From: CAWAMR01 sp963783095
GTDB lineage: Bacteria; Planctomycetota; Planctomycetia; Gemmatales; Gemmataceae
Direction of reading: 5' to 3'
Assembly: GCA_963783095.1 (NCBI GenBank)
Contig: CAWAMR010000017.1
Span: forward strand, 33,737 to 97,736
DNA length: 64,000 nt
Positions 9,569-18,600 of the stretch are shown one piece after another. The notes beneath the pieces are model-generated. The model had not been told where the DNA came from and searched no databases. It saw only the letters and a program-made list of their open reading frames with translations. How positions within the stretch are numbered: position 1 is the stretch's first letter; every line of letters starts with the position of its first letter. Made by a program: the position numbers and the translations under genes.

Positions 9569-9960
9569 CCAAGAGGCGCTCGCTTTCCGAAGGAATCAAA
9601 GCCACAAAGGCCAAGGAGGAGAAATTCATCTACGGTTCGAGGCCGAAGCGGCCGACGAAGACGGAACCCAAAGATGAACAGCCGAAGAAAGCAAATGCGA
9701 AGGCGACGGTGATTGAGGACGATGAACCGCCGTGGTACGAGGACAGGCAGCCAGCCGCGCCGCTACCAGTGGAATCAACACTACCTCGTCCTTCGAGCCG
9801 AGTTCCATTGACGACGCGAATCCGAGCAGATCTCGGCGCCTCTCTGAAACAGGCGTCCTTGAAACGCCAGCTTACCGGCGAGAAGCCGAACACCGTGCAG
9901 GACATTCTCGAAGAAGCGCTTGAGCCGTGGCTGAAGGAACACGGCTACCTGCCGAAGTGA
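9565..9960 (+). CDS. Putative ParA partner / DNA-binding adaptor (131 aa)
   Basis: Overlaps parA by four bases, the usual arrangement for a small ParB/ParG-like partner. Residues 1-75 are basic and acidic low-complexity sequence rich in K, E and P; the last ~55 residues form a likely ribbon-helix-helix-type segment (VPLTTRIRADLGASLKQASLKR, then T-x-Q-D-I-L-E-E-A-L-E-P-W-L). This matches a disordered arm plus dimeric DNA-binding domain. Family membership is inferred from position and layout, not from a recognised signature. Confidence 0.7.
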   Translation: MTKRRSLSEGIKATKAKEEKFIYGSRPKRPTKTEPKDEQPKKANAKATVIEDDEPPWYEDRQPAAPLPVESTLPRPSSRVPLTTRIRADLGASLKQASLKRQLTGEKPNTVQDILEEALEPWLKEHGYLPK

Positions 9961-10016
9961 GCGTTTGACTTTTCCGCGCCGTCGATCTAGCATCCGTCGA
10001 ATACAAGCGGGAAGGA

Positions 10017-10940
10017 ATGATCGAAGAACCATACAAATCGTCACTCACCATCATTCAGAAGCGCCGCATCGTTGCAGCGGACAGCATCCGTAACGAACGC
10101 AGCAAGCAGATCGACTTTTTGCACACGGTCCAATGCCAGTGCAGCCTGCCTTATCGCGACCCAGGCGACCATGTCCGCGAATGGGATCGGAAGCAGGGCA
10201 CTGCCACCTTACGCGTCGAGGCTGGTTCCGCTTTGGACCCTAAGACCAATAAATACGTCAAGCTTGGCTTGCCCTACGGTGAAAAACCGCGACTCGTTCT
10301 GATTCACCTGGCCAGCGAAGCCATCCGGACAGGATCGCCAATTATCGATGTCGATGACTCGATGACAGCCTTCGCTCGCTCTCTCGGACTTGAAACCAAT
10401 GGGCATCATTTGCGCAGTTTGAAAGAACAGATCAACCGCTTGGCGGTCTCGACAATCCGCATGGGAATGGTCGAGGAGGGGAGAATGGTGCAGGTTAACA
10501 CCCAGGTCGCGGCCGCGTTCGACCTGTGGTACCCGAACCAGGCCACCCAGCGGATGCTCTGGCCGTCAACGGTCCAACTGAGCCAAGAGTTCTTTGCGAG
10601 CCTTTCCCGCCATGCCGTCCCACTCGATAATCGCGCGGTTGGCGCTATCGCGAATTCCCCGATCGCTCTGGATGCCTATGTCTGGCTGGCTCAACGGCTG
10701 CACCGGGTTTCGCCCGACAAGCCGCAGTTCATCGGCTGGGCCACGGTTTATGAGCAATTTGGGCAGGGCTATAACCGCGTCAGAGATTTCCGCAAGAAGT
10801 TCCTTACGATCCTCCGGCAAATCAGAGCTGTCTACCCCGGAGCCTGCATAGACAGCAACGAGAAGGGGATCACACTTTACCACAGCCAACCGCCTATTCC
10901 TTCCACCAAGACCTACCTCTCCGTGACAAGTAGCTTGTAA
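10017..10940 (+). CDS. repA: Plasmid replication initiator, RepA_C family
   Basis: 307-residue protein matching the RepA_C class of initiators, which bind iterons and open the origin. Recognisable stretches are LGLPYGEKPRLVLIHLASEAIRT, a conserved SLGLETNGHHLRSLKEQINRL block at about residues 121-141, and the C-terminal QLSQEFF-x-x-L-x-x-HAVPLD and DAYVWLAQRL segments typical of the winged-helix part. The start lies right after a GGGAAGGA purine run. Immediately downstream lie six iterons and a DnaA box, which fixes its role. Confidence 0.88.
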   Translation: MIEEPYKSSLTIIQKRRIVAADSIRNERSKQIDFLHTVQCQCSLPYRDPGDHVREWDRKQGTATLRVEAGSALDPKTNKYVKLGLPYGEKPRLVLIHLASEAIRTGSPIIDVDDSMTAFARSLGLETNGHHLRSLKEQINRLAVSTIRMGMVEEGRMVQVNTQVAAAFDLWYPNQATQRMLWPSTVQLSQEFFASLSRHAVPLDNRAVGAIANSPIALDAYVWLAQRLHRVSPDKPQFIGWATVYEQFGQGYNRVRDFRKKFLTILRQIRAVYPGACIDSNEKGITLYHSQPPIPSTKTYLSVTSSL

Positions 10941-10949
10941 GGACACCAA

Positions 10950-11330
10950 CGGTCAATCGGTCGCGCCCATCGAAAAGGCCGGTGGGATTGAAGACGCGAC
11001 AGAATTGATGTCCAGAAACCGACAGTATTCATGGAACGTTCCGGCTCGACCCTGCCCAGGAGTGCCCCAGGTATTTTGGGAAAGCAGTACAAACCCCGAT
11101 GAACAGTCGCAGGCTCGCAAGGATTTCCGCCGCTTCCGGATTGCCAACGGTCAATCGGTCGCGCCTCAGTGCTCAGAGTGAATTTGTCCCCGGAACGGTC
11201 AATCGGTCGCGCCTGTGGCAAAAAAGCCTTGTTGAAAAGTTATCCACAGTCAATTGGTCGCAGTCACTGCGGTCAATCGGTCGCGGCCCCCGACGGAATT
11301 CTGCGGGTAGTTTGCGGTCAATCGGTCGCT
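10950..11330 (+). repeat. Iteron array of a plasmid origin (oriV): six direct repeats of GGTCAATCGGTCGC
   Basis: Copies begin at about 10951, 11149, 11197, 11248 (diverged: AGTCAATTGGTCGC), 11271 and 11316. The first three extend to a 17-18-base unit ending GCC. All have the same orientation. The first lies ten bases after the repA stop, isolated from the others by ~180 bases, so it may serve autoregulation or handcuffing, while the cluster 11149-11330 forms the origin core. Confidence 0.92.
11240..11248 (+). promoter_or_regulatory. DnaA box (exact TTATCCACA) inside the iteron array
   Basis: An exact match to the strong DnaA consensus, located between iterons three and four and touching the diverged fourth iteron. 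Its presence beside RepA iterons is the expected design of an iteron origin that recruits host DnaA. Confidence 0.88.
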
Positions 11331-11370
11331 CAAACCTATATATAACCTATATTCTTTCTTCCTATAACTG
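11331..11370. other. AT-rich tract, probable DNA-unwinding element
   Basis: Directly after the last iteron the sequence turns AT-rich, with TATATATAACCTATATTC and a T-rich run, in contrast to the GC-rich flanks. This is the normal place for strand opening in an iteron origin. The following ~270 bases to the VapC gene hold nothing I can identify. Confidence 0.7.
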
Positions 11371-11641
11371 AATCGCCTCAACTGTGGAAACCTCGACCAA
11401 AGAGCGTCAAGAAGAATGGCTTTGCAGAGGAAGTAGGTATGGTTCACCGACCTTTCGCACGGAAACACGGCTTACAGCAGTAGGTAGAGGAGGGGTGCTA
11501 CCCATCCAGCCAACTCAACCATCTTAACGCTGTACGACGAACAAATCGCCCTTTGCATTGAGGTTAGGCCAGTTGATGGGTTATCAGGAAGATTTCCAGA
11601 CAGTCCGAAATTCGTCCGAATAGATTTGGAAAATCGGCAAG

Positions 11642-12064
11642 CTATGCCGCGTCGCTGTTCGGCACGGGTTCGGTAGACGGCTTTCGGATCAACACGATTT
11701 CCAAACCCAGTTCGAGTTTAGACCAGGTTGGATCGGCAGTATAGACCGGGCATTTCATCTCCAGACCAAGAGCCAAACAGGCCCGATCTCCCAAGGAAAG
11801 TCCCAGTGTTCGAGTGGCTGCGTCGATTGATGCACACAGCCCGGCCTGTTCAAGGTCGAACGGAACCACATTGCTCACAAACTCACAAAGGTACTTTTCC
11901 GCCCCGGAGAGTGGCATCCCTTTCTGAACGAGTTTCGTGAGAACTTCCGCAGCGTTTATGGTTGACATCTGGGCTTGCCGTAATACCGGAATGACTTGCT
12001 CCGCTCCCGCTTCACGATTGGCAATCGCAAGAAACGCCGAAGTGTGGAGGACTACCTTACTCAT
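11642..12064 (-). CDS. VapC-like PIN-domain protein with first catalytic Asp replaced by His
   Basis: 140-residue PIN-domain protein, the toxin-type partner of the VapB-like gene it overlaps by eight bases. PIN ribonucleases use a cluster of acidic residues; here NAAEVL (Glu), LGDRACLALG and VYTADPTW (Asp) are intact, but the first conserved Asp of V-V-L-D-T-S-A reads VVLHTSA (CAC). That one-base change would be expected to weaken or abolish metal binding. An upstream ATG at 12109 is possible, but MSKVVLHTSAF at 12064 is the family-typical N-terminus. Confidence 0.87.
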   Translation of the reverse strand: MSKVVLHTSAFLAIANREAGAEQVIPVLRQAQMSTINAAEVLTKLVQKGMPLSGAEKYLCEFVSNVVPFDLEQAGLCASIDAATRTLGLSLGDRACLALGLEMKCPVYTADPTWSKLELGLEIVLIRKPSTEPVPNSDAA

Positions 12065-12317
12065 GGACTTCCTTAGTCGCTTCAGCTTGACCGTTGGCGA
12101 TTGATTCATCCACCAAACTGACTCCCGAACCGACCAAAGCCGCCACCTGATTTTGGAAATTGGTAAGGGCCTGGTCGAACGTCATCAGATGCACGCCGGA
12201 TTCATCAATTCGGAGGAGTACCTCCTGACCCGGCTCAATTCCAAGTCTCTGGCGACAGGCAACAGGAATGACCATCCGGCCTTCCTTGTTGACTCTTGCT
12301 CGAAATACTTCTTCCAT
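12057..12317 (-). CDS. VapB-like antitoxin, SpoVT/AbrB DNA-binding domain
   Basis: 86-residue protein whose residues 1-45 form an AbrB/MazE-type swapped-hairpin domain (RVNKEGRMVIPVACRQRLGI-x-PGQEV). The C-terminal half is the presumed toxin-binding region. An ATG at 12359 would add 14 residues without similarity, so I chose 12317. Together with the PIN gene it forms a toxin-antitoxin operon next to the plasmid origin, a common plasmid-maintenance arrangement. Autoregulation through its own promoter is usual for the family. Confidence 0.85.
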   Translation of the reverse strand: MEEVFRARVNKEGRMVIPVACRQRLGIEPGQEVLLRIDESGVHLMTFDQALTNFQNQVAALVGSGVSLVDESIANGQAEATKEVHE

Positions 12318-12558
12318 ACGAACCTCTGCCCTGCTGACGGAAGACGATAGCACAGACAAACGAACAAGTCTATGACGGCATCATGGACGAGTGACAATTG
12401 GCTTGTTGTGTGACGAGGACAACACACTATGGTAAGCGAGTATTTCATCGTGTAGGACCATTCCCCCGAATCTCGAAAATTTCCTGTGAAATCACCCTTG
12501 GCGCGATCCGGCAGATTGAATAATATTATTGCAATTAATTCGGTTAGGAGACATCCAG

Positions 12559-12945
12559 TTGAAGGTTCGAACTGGTGACAAGGTCCGGCTGAAAATAGGC
12601 GATGATCGTGGTAAACGCGGGATCGTCGAGGCTAGTGATGGTCCCAAACTGATCATCCGGTTAGAGGGAACTGACCGAATGGTACAAGCGCTGCCATCTG
12701 AGGTCACGAACTACAGCCTGGCTGCCCGAAAAGCTTGGGCTACCGATCCCGACCGAGCAGTCGGGAGACGGAAGGGAACTCGTTTATCCGACCGAGTCTC
12801 TGTGACGCTCCGCCTTGACCGCGAACTTTGGGAGCGGTTTCTGGAGATGCAAGAAAATGACGTCATAGAAGATCGAACTGCTCTGATAAATAGTTGGTTC
12901 CGAGAAAAACTAACCGAACTGGAAAATCAGGGGCAGCGGGGCTAA
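12559..12945 (+). CDS. KOW-like / ribbon-helix-helix two-domain protein, first gene of the island operon
   Basis: I place the start at TTG 12559, nine bases after TAGGAGA; an earlier TTG at 12529 has no binding site. Residues 1-35 resemble a KOW/SH3-like barrel (TGDKVRLKIGDDRGKRGIVEA); residues ~85-125 look like a ribbon-helix-helix domain (DRVSVTLRLDRELWERF then a helix ending SWFREKL). The stop codon shares one base with the start of the HerA gene, so the two are coupled. It may load the ATPase on nucleic acid or repress the operon. An AT-rich TAATATTATT lies about 30 bases upstream as a possible -10 region. Confidence 0.72.
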   Translation: MKVRTGDKVRLKIGDDRGKRGIVEASDGPKLIIRLEGTDRMVQALPSEVTNYSLAARKAWATDPDRAVGRRKGTRLSDRVSVTLRLDRELWERFLEMQENDVIEDRTALINSWFREKLTELENQGQRG

Positions 12946-14336
12946 TGCCAAAGAAAGTTACTCCGGAACAACGGAAAGCAATTTTGCAGTTGCTCGCTCA
13001 GGGCCAGGACCGCGACACGATCGCAGCGGCGACCGATGTGACACCGGGCCAGGTTTCGGCGATCTCGGCTCATGTGAAAATGGGAACTTACGCTTTGCCT
13101 GAACCTGGGGAAACGACGGAGGATTTTATACCGAGGCCCTCGGAAAAGACGACAAACTTGCTTCGCCAACTTGAACAACTCGAACGAAACAAGAAGGAAG
13201 CAAAGCATTTAAATCCGATTCCCTTGGGGACCGATATCGAAAGCGGAGGCGAGGTCTGCTGGAATCCCGATCAGGCAAGCGGTACTCCGAATCCACATAT
13301 CCTCATATTGGGTGAAAGTGGAACAGGGAAAACGTATGCGATCTCGTGCCTCGCGGCGGAACTAGCACAGGCAGGCATCGTCTCCATCGTTTTTGACTAC
13401 GGACAGGGGTTCTCGCCCAGCGGGTTGGCCACGGAATTCGTTGATGCAACCAATCCTCTCGAATTACAAGCTGGACGGGACGGGGTGAATATTAACCCCA
13501 TGCAGATCTTCCCATCTGATTTGCACGGACCTATCAATGTCGCTCAACGGGTAGCAGATACCTTTGCCCGAGTCTACAAGATCGGCGTTCAGCAACATGC
13601 CACCATTCGTCAGGCAGTTCTTGATGTCTTGGAGGACGCGGGCATTCTGCAAAATGCACCAGAAACTTGGTCGGCGGTGCTCCCCGCGTTCCGCGAGCTC
13701 CAGAACAAGCTCAACGACTATGCCGGCAATCCGGAGAATCCGCAAGCACGTTTCGCTGCGTCGGCTGCATCGCATGTATCGACGCTATTCGTTTTTAATA
13801 CTTTTCGATCTGGTGGACAGCGTCTGCTGTGGACGGACATGCTTTCCGGAAGCAACCAAGTCATCGTTATCCAACTGAAGGGTTTGGAGTATTCGCTGGA
13901 ACGGGCGGTCACCGAGTTCATGCTATGGAACCTCATCGGATTCATTGAGGCGATGGGGCCAGGACCGTTGCGTTGCTTCGTGGTACTTGATGAAGCTCAT
14001 AAACTGTCCTTTGATCGCGGTTCGCCAGTAGAAAAGCTGCTGCGAGAGGGCCGGAAATTTGGTTTAGGCCTGATTCTGGCGTCCCAGCAGCCTGAGGACT
14101 TCAGTCCCGTTGCCTTTGCAAACACGGCTACAAAAATTGTGTTTCAGGTCGGTGATGAGCGGAGTACGATTTCTCGGCAGTTGCACCGCAAGATCAAGAA
14201 TGCGCACTCCTTCGGTGAAATCTATCAGATGATTACAAAGCTGCCTAGAGGGTGCGCTTACATAGTCACCGAGAACATCGGAAGAGTGGTCCGGATAGCG
14301 AGTTTTCCGGCCAGAATCCTTCGGTGGACAGTGTAG
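12945..14336 (+). CDS. HerA/VirB4-type DNA-pumping ATPase with N-terminal HTH
   Basis: 463 residues. An N-terminal helix-turn-helix (residues ~6-43, EQRKAILQLLAQGQDRDTIA) is followed by the ATPase core: Walker A LGESGTGKT at ~122-130, Walker B CFVVLDEAHKL at ~344-354, and the ASQQPEDFS motif near 380. The arrangement matches HerA-FtsK-type hexameric translocases of the DUF87 group, which are frequent partners of effector proteins in prokaryotic defence (for example SIR2-HerA and DUF4297-HerA). Here no such effector is next to it; the next gene is a GHKL ATPase. The full motor is intact, without frameshift. Confidence 0.87.
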   Translation: MPKKVTPEQRKAILQLLAQGQDRDTIAAATDVTPGQVSAISAHVKMGTYALPEPGETTEDFIPRPSEKTTNLLRQLEQLERNKKEAKHLNPIPLGTDIESGGEVCWNPDQASGTPNPHILILGESGTGKTYAISCLAAELAQAGIVSIVFDYGQGFSPSGLATEFVDATNPLELQAGRDGVNINPMQIFPSDLHGPINVAQRVADTFARVYKIGVQQHATIRQAVLDVLEDAGILQNAPETWSAVLPAFRELQNKLNDYAGNPENPQARFAASAASHVSTLFVFNTFRSGGQRLLWTDMLSGSNQVIVIQLKGLEYSLERAVTEFMLWNLIGFIEAMGPGPLRCFVVLDEAHKLSFDRGSPVEKLLREGRKFGLGLILASQQPEDFSPVAFANTATKIVFQVGDERSTISRQLHRKIKNAHSFGEIYQMITKLPRGCAYIVTENIGRVVRIASFPARILRWTV

Positions 14337-14401
14337 ATTGGAACTAAGGGACCATAGTATCTCGCTGCTTTTCACAACATTTTGGCCAATGGCGATTACG
14401 A

Positions 14402-16009
14402 ATGAGCAAGCAGTCAACAAAAGCCGAATCAGTCGAGGGCTCGCCACCTGACACCAATCGCCCACGAATGCTGAAGGGCCATGTGCTCTTCCAGATTCTT
14501 ACGAAAGCAATCTACACTACTTTTACCCGTGCCATCAAGGAAGCAGTGAGCAACGCCTACGATGCTGGGGCGGATTCGGTAACGATCACTTTCGATCCGC
14601 CGCAGTTTCTCGAGAAGCAAGATCCGGCGGATTTGACGATTCAAATTCGCGATGACGGAAGGGGGATGTCCCTCAAAGACTTCTGGCAGAAGTTTGCTAG
14701 CATCGACAGTGAGAAAGATCCCACGAAGAAGGATCCGAGCACAAAACGGTACCCTATTGGCAAATTCGGCATAGGTTCCTTTGCCCTGGTACCGTTTTCG
14801 TTGCGTCTGACCCTGTACTCGAAAAAGTTCAAAGAGCGGCCAATTCGGTGCGTGATCTACCCGGACAAACTGCTCGCGAAGAGTACCGATGATTACCAGG
14901 AACACGTAGGCAAAAGTATCGTCGCCGAAGAAATCAGCGTGGAAGAATGGGAAACGGTATTCGAGTCAAAAGACTCCGGTACTGTCATAGTGATTCAAGG
15001 TGTGAGCGGTGAAACTTACTCGGAATTGGTTGGGGGTGTCGGCAGGTTCGAAGACGGCGGCAAGAGCATATTCACCGATGCCCCCTTTACGACCGGGCTA
15101 AAGGAGATTGCCTGGGAACTCAACACACTCTTGCCCCTTAATTACGAAGACGACCCAGACGGGATCGGACAAAAGCACAAGGCTCAACTTAAGTCGAACA
15201 ACCCGGGAATTCGGATAACTCTTTCTGAGGTAGAACTCAAGAGACAGTTGTACTCTCGCCCCGATTGCGCGGACAAGGTTTTCTCGTATGACCAGGACGG
15301 GGTGAGGGCAAAGGGGGTAATTCTGGCGATTCCAGGTGGCACCGTATCTCCCCGACAAGCGAACGGAGTCATCCTCCGTCTGAACAATGTCGGCATCGGA
15401 CATTACCAGCTGTTCGGTCTGGGGCGGAATGCGACTATTCGCCAGCAGATCACAGGCGAGATCCACATCGTCCAGGGCCTCCACGGTGCCCTGAACGCGG
15501 CACGGGACCGCTTCTCGGGCACGGAATACGACAAGCTACGAGAATACATCTTAAAGTCCCTGGAGGAATTGTGTAAGGATGCATATTCGCTTTGGGCGGA
15601 GCGGCGGAAGCAGAAGGATGAGAAGGAGCGGAAGGAGACGGAAAAAAAACACAAGCACTTGTTTGAAAAAAAGAAATCGACCCCACCGCCAGCCCCTCCT
15701 GAGAAGGATCCAATCGAGGGCAAGACTGGGTCGGAATCTCATCCGTCCGAGAAGACCAAAGCCACAGAAACGTCAAAAACTGCGCCGAAGATTCCTGCTA
15801 AAGAAACAGAGACTTTGCCGAGAATCGCCTCCCCACTCAGTGATAGTCAATTTTCCGACCCCGTCATTGATATCCGCCATTCTACTGGCACGATTAAAGT
15901 TGATGAGAGGCATCCGCTGTTCAAGAAATTCAAGGGGAAGGCGGAAAAGAAAACAATGGAGGTTATTTTGCGCCTTGCACATCGCAGGGGTTCCTCGCGA
16001 AATGTATGA
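14402..16009 (+). CDS. GHKL-fold ATPase (MutL/MORC-like), first of three
   Basis: 535-residue protein with a complete GHKL ATP-binding core: N-box AIKEAVSNAYDAGAD at ~42-56, G1 DDGRGMS at ~84, and G2 GKFGIGSFALVP near 120. After the nucleotide domain comes a transducer-like region (~200-390), then a long charged, coiled and low-complexity linker (~395-490), and a short helical C-terminus containing HPLFKKFKGK. MutL/MORC-like GHKL ATPases dimerise as ATP-gated clamps and have been described in restriction-modification-type operons. It starts 65 bases after the HerA stop. The target is unknown. Confidence 0.87.
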   Translation: MSKQSTKAESVEGSPPDTNRPRMLKGHVLFQILTKAIYTTFTRAIKEAVSNAYDAGADSVTITFDPPQFLEKQDPADLTIQIRDDGRGMSLKDFWQKFASIDSEKDPTKKDPSTKRYPIGKFGIGSFALVPFSLRLTLYSKKFKERPIRCVIYPDKLLAKSTDDYQEHVGKSIVAEEISVEEWETVFESKDSGTVIVIQGVSGETYSELVGGVGRFEDGGKSIFTDAPFTTGLKEIAWELNTLLPLNYEDDPDGIGQKHKAQLKSNNPGIRITLSEVELKRQLYSRPDCADKVFSYDQDGVRAKGVILAIPGGTVSPRQANGVILRLNNVGIGHYQLFGLGRNATIRQQITGEIHIVQGLHGALNAARDRFSGTEYDKLREYILKSLEELCKDAYSLWAERRKQKDEKERKETEKKHKHLFEKKKSTPPPAPPEKDPIEGKTGSESHPSEKTKATETSKTAPKIPAKETETLPRIASPLSDSQFSDPVIDIRHSTGTIKVDERHPLFKKFKGKAEKKTMEVILRLAHRRGSSRNV

Positions 16010-16061
16010 GCGGATCATCGAGGCCCTACTGTCGCTCAAATAGAGTTGTCGGAGGGGAATT

Positions 16062-16913
16062 ATGACCATAGGCGGCGACTACGACTCACCGCAAAAACAG
16101 GCGATCCGCAAGCGGCTGTGGGATACCGCGCTCAGAGACTTACTCCTGACACAAGGAAAGACAAGGGATAGCTTGAGGATTCTTGACCTTCCTGGTGCGA
16201 AGTGTATCTACCTTCGGCACATTATTAAAGAGTTCGGTGTTAAGCGCGAAAACATCGTAGCGGTAGAGCGGGACGAAGAACCGTTTCTTGCTATCCACCA
16301 CTTCCTCGGCGGGAGAGGAATCGCCAGGCACGGCCCTGTTGAAGACCTTTGTGAGAGCGGTGAACTGGAACAATACTTTCCCATAGATTTTGTCAACCTC
16401 GACTTCTGCGGACAAGCCTTTATCTTCCCCAACCTCGGAAGCCGAACAAAGGACGGCTTTGAATATCAGCGGCGGTGGGACTGCATAAGCCGGATCATGG
16501 AGTCAAATCGAGGAAAGGGACAGGGCACTTGGTACCTGCTCCTGACACTTGCGTGCAACCGCAACAACCCTGCGGGGTGCGCATACCTCTATGGACAGCT
16601 AGCCGAATTATGCCGAATGACCCATATTGAGAAGGACTCAGACGGCTGGAAAGACAACCGTTTGATCCAAGAGGTCGTTCCGAAGATCGTTGCGGAGGAA
16701 GCATTACATCACGGCTACATCCCGTCTGTCAGCGCGTTCGACAGTTATCGGTACGTCCAAGAAGGCCATCAGTATGAGATGGTCGCCTGGAAGTTTCGGT
16801 TAGAGTTGAACACCACCGAAATGCTTGGTCGGAAAATCAGTCGCCCGAAACAACTGCTCGAAGAGTTCTGCAGAGAATACTTCGCGACTGATGCGAAGGA
16901 ACTGGTGTTGTGA
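16062..16913 (+). CDS. Methyltransferase-like Rossmann protein, function unknown
   Basis: ATG seven bases after GGAGGGG. The 283-residue protein shows a class-I SAM-methyltransferase layout: a strand-glycine region RILDLPGAK (~45), an acidic end of strand two in VAVERDEEPF (~68), and a motif-IV-like DFVNLDFCGQ (~109). The glycine loop is poor, and no DPPY or PC catalytic motif is seen, so it may be a divergent or inactive methyltransferase. No DNA-recognition domain is visible. It sits between two GHKL ATPases in one operon. Confidence 0.65.
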   Translation: MTIGGDYDSPQKQAIRKRLWDTALRDLLLTQGKTRDSLRILDLPGAKCIYLRHIIKEFGVKRENIVAVERDEEPFLAIHHFLGGRGIARHGPVEDLCESGELEQYFPIDFVNLDFCGQAFIFPNLGSRTKDGFEYQRRWDCISRIMESNRGKGQGTWYLLLTLACNRNNPAGCAYLYGQLAELCRMTHIEKDSDGWKDNRLIQEVVPKIVAEEALHHGYIPSVSAFDSYRYVQEGHQYEMVAWKFRLELNTTEMLGRKISRPKQLLEEFCREYFATDAKELVL

Positions 16914-16971
16914 AGTTAAATTGCTGTTCGCACATCTGCTACAGCCACTCGTGGTCTTTCGGAGTTCTTAC

Positions 16972-18600
16972 ATGCCAAAAAAGATCGAGTGGAAAAGCCT
17001 GAGCCATGACCAACATATCCAGTTGCTGACGAAAAGAACGATCGATCAGATCCTCACAGAGTACGAACTAACGGGTAGTGGGACCGAAGAATTTCGCGCG
17101 TACCTCGGTGGCCAATTGTCTCTTTGGACGCCCGGAAACCTCGCGACCGGAAAGCGCACCAGCGATGCCAGTCCAACGAAAGACCCGATCATGGCGGCAT
17201 CGCGGGATCTGGACCGGTCCGAGGCATTGCTGGAACTCATAGACAACAGCATCGATGCATGGATGATCCGCCACAGGAAATACCCCGCAAAGACTGCAAA
17301 GGAATTGATCATCCGGATTTTCATTGATGCGGACAAGGACCAGCTCACATACGAGGACAATTCCGGCGGCCTTCCTGAGCAGAAGCTTCCGCACCTGGTT
17401 ATCCCTGGCCTAAGCGATACGACGGAACTTCTGCCGACTATCGGTAGCTACAAAACTGGAGGAAAGAAGGCTGTCTTCCGTCTTGCCAGAGAGGCCAACA
17501 TCCTAACCCGGTATTGGAACCCTTCTGAAACAGCAAGTGAATCTTGGTCCGTCCACCTTGACGAGCGGTGGATGAACGACGCAACTGCCTTCAACTTCGA
17601 CTACTGGCCCTTGGCCGACGTGACGACCCTGAACGTGGGACAGACGCGATACGTGTTTCAATTGCGGGAAGAACCGATTGGAGGGACTGCTTGGTACCTC
17701 GAACCAGACCACATCAAAACGATGAAGGGCGCGATTGAACGAACCTACTCCATGCTCTTGATTCGCCAGCCGAACATCCAGATCTACTTCATTAATCTCG
17801 AAACACCTATTGAGCCACTCAAAGATCTTTACGACTTCAGTGGGACCAATCGCGACGGTACGAATATCCAGCCCCAAGCGGTAACGTTCTCTTTCAAGTT
17901 AGCCGATCCCGATGGCGTTCTCCAGAAAGTTGAGGCAGAAATCATCTTAGGTTGCCGACGCACGAGTGGTAGCGGCGAAGGAAAGGCAAACTGGGGAATT
18001 GACCTCTATGGTAATGATCGATTGTTCGTCGATTACGATCAGAAAACCTTCGCCGATCTTCTACCCATCCGCGGCGGTGCAAAGAATCTCATCCGAGGGC
18101 TTATAAATATCCACGGGCCGAACGCGTTCGTGCCGTGGGACACGCACAAACGACACCTCAATCCGGATCGGGAAATAATGCGTGTATTAACCAAACATCC
18201 CACAATCCGCGAGTTTTTTGATCGCTGGTACGACGTGTATCAAGAAGTGAGCAGGAGCGAAGAGGTGAAAAAACTCATTAGCGATCAGCTAGTGCCACCG
18301 GATGATTATGACGAGAACGACATTTTCATCCCATCGCGCCACAGTGTCCAGATCGACCCGGCGCGAAGAAAGAACGCACATCTTCCGAAGTCGATTCCGG
18401 AGCCCAGGGTCAATCCGCAACGGAAAGCCGCAGAGTCTGTTCAAATCAAGTTCAGCTTGAGCTTCGAAGAGGCCCGGACGATCTGTTCGCACCTTGGGAT
18501 CACGGGTCGCGTTGATGCGGACAATGTAGCCGAGCAACTTGCCGATGAAATCAAGGCGGCCATTTTGGCCATCGCCCGCAGGAAGAAAGGGGGGCGATGA
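16972..18600 (+). CDS. GHKL-fold ATPase, second of three
   Basis: 542 residues from the ATG at 16972; an in-frame extension upstream is unlikely because it overlaps the preceding gene. N-box ALLELIDNSIDAW at ~85-97, G1 EDNSGGLPE at ~127-135 and G2 SYKTGGKKAVFRLA at ~160-173 identify the GHKL core; G1 reads D-N-S-G-G, as in MORC-like ATPases. It is a different subfamily from the 14402 gene. The C-terminal ~60 residues form a separate helical domain (SLSFEEARTICSHLGI) ending in a basic tail. The stop overlaps the next start (ATGA). Confidence 0.86.
   Translation: MPKKIEWKSLSHDQHIQLLTKRTIDQILTEYELTGSGTEEFRAYLGGQLSLWTPGNLATGKRTSDASPTKDPIMAASRDLDRSEALLELIDNSIDAWMIRHRKYPAKTAKELIIRIFIDADKDQLTYEDNSGGLPEQKLPHLVIPGLSDTTELLPTIGSYKTGGKKAVFRLAREANILTRYWNPSETASESWSVHLDERWMNDATAFNFDYWPLADVTTLNVGQTRYVFQLREEPIGGTAWYLEPDHIKTMKGAIERTYSMLLIRQPNIQIYFINLETPIEPLKDLYDFSGTNRDGTNIQPQAVTFSFKLADPDGVLQKVEAEIILGCRRTSGSGEGKANWGIDLYGNDRLFVDYDQKTFADLLPIRGGAKNLIRGLINIHGPNAFVPWDTHKRHLNPDREIMRVLTKHPTIREFFDRWYDVYQEVSRSEEVKKLISDQLVPPDDYDENDIFIPSRHSVQIDPARRKNAHLPKSIPEPRVNPQRKAAESVQIKFSLSFEEARTICSHLGITGRVDADNVAEQLADEIKAAILAIARRKKGGR

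Noticed and set aside
10950..11330. CRISPR or tandem-repeat reading of the iterons
   Set aside because: Spacing is irregular, the unit is 14-18 bases, and repA plus a DnaA box explain it as an origin.
12405..12428. Short TGTTGT/ACAACA inverted repeat as terminator
   Set aside because: Only six base pairs, no T run, position upstream of both neighbouring genes; too weak to call.
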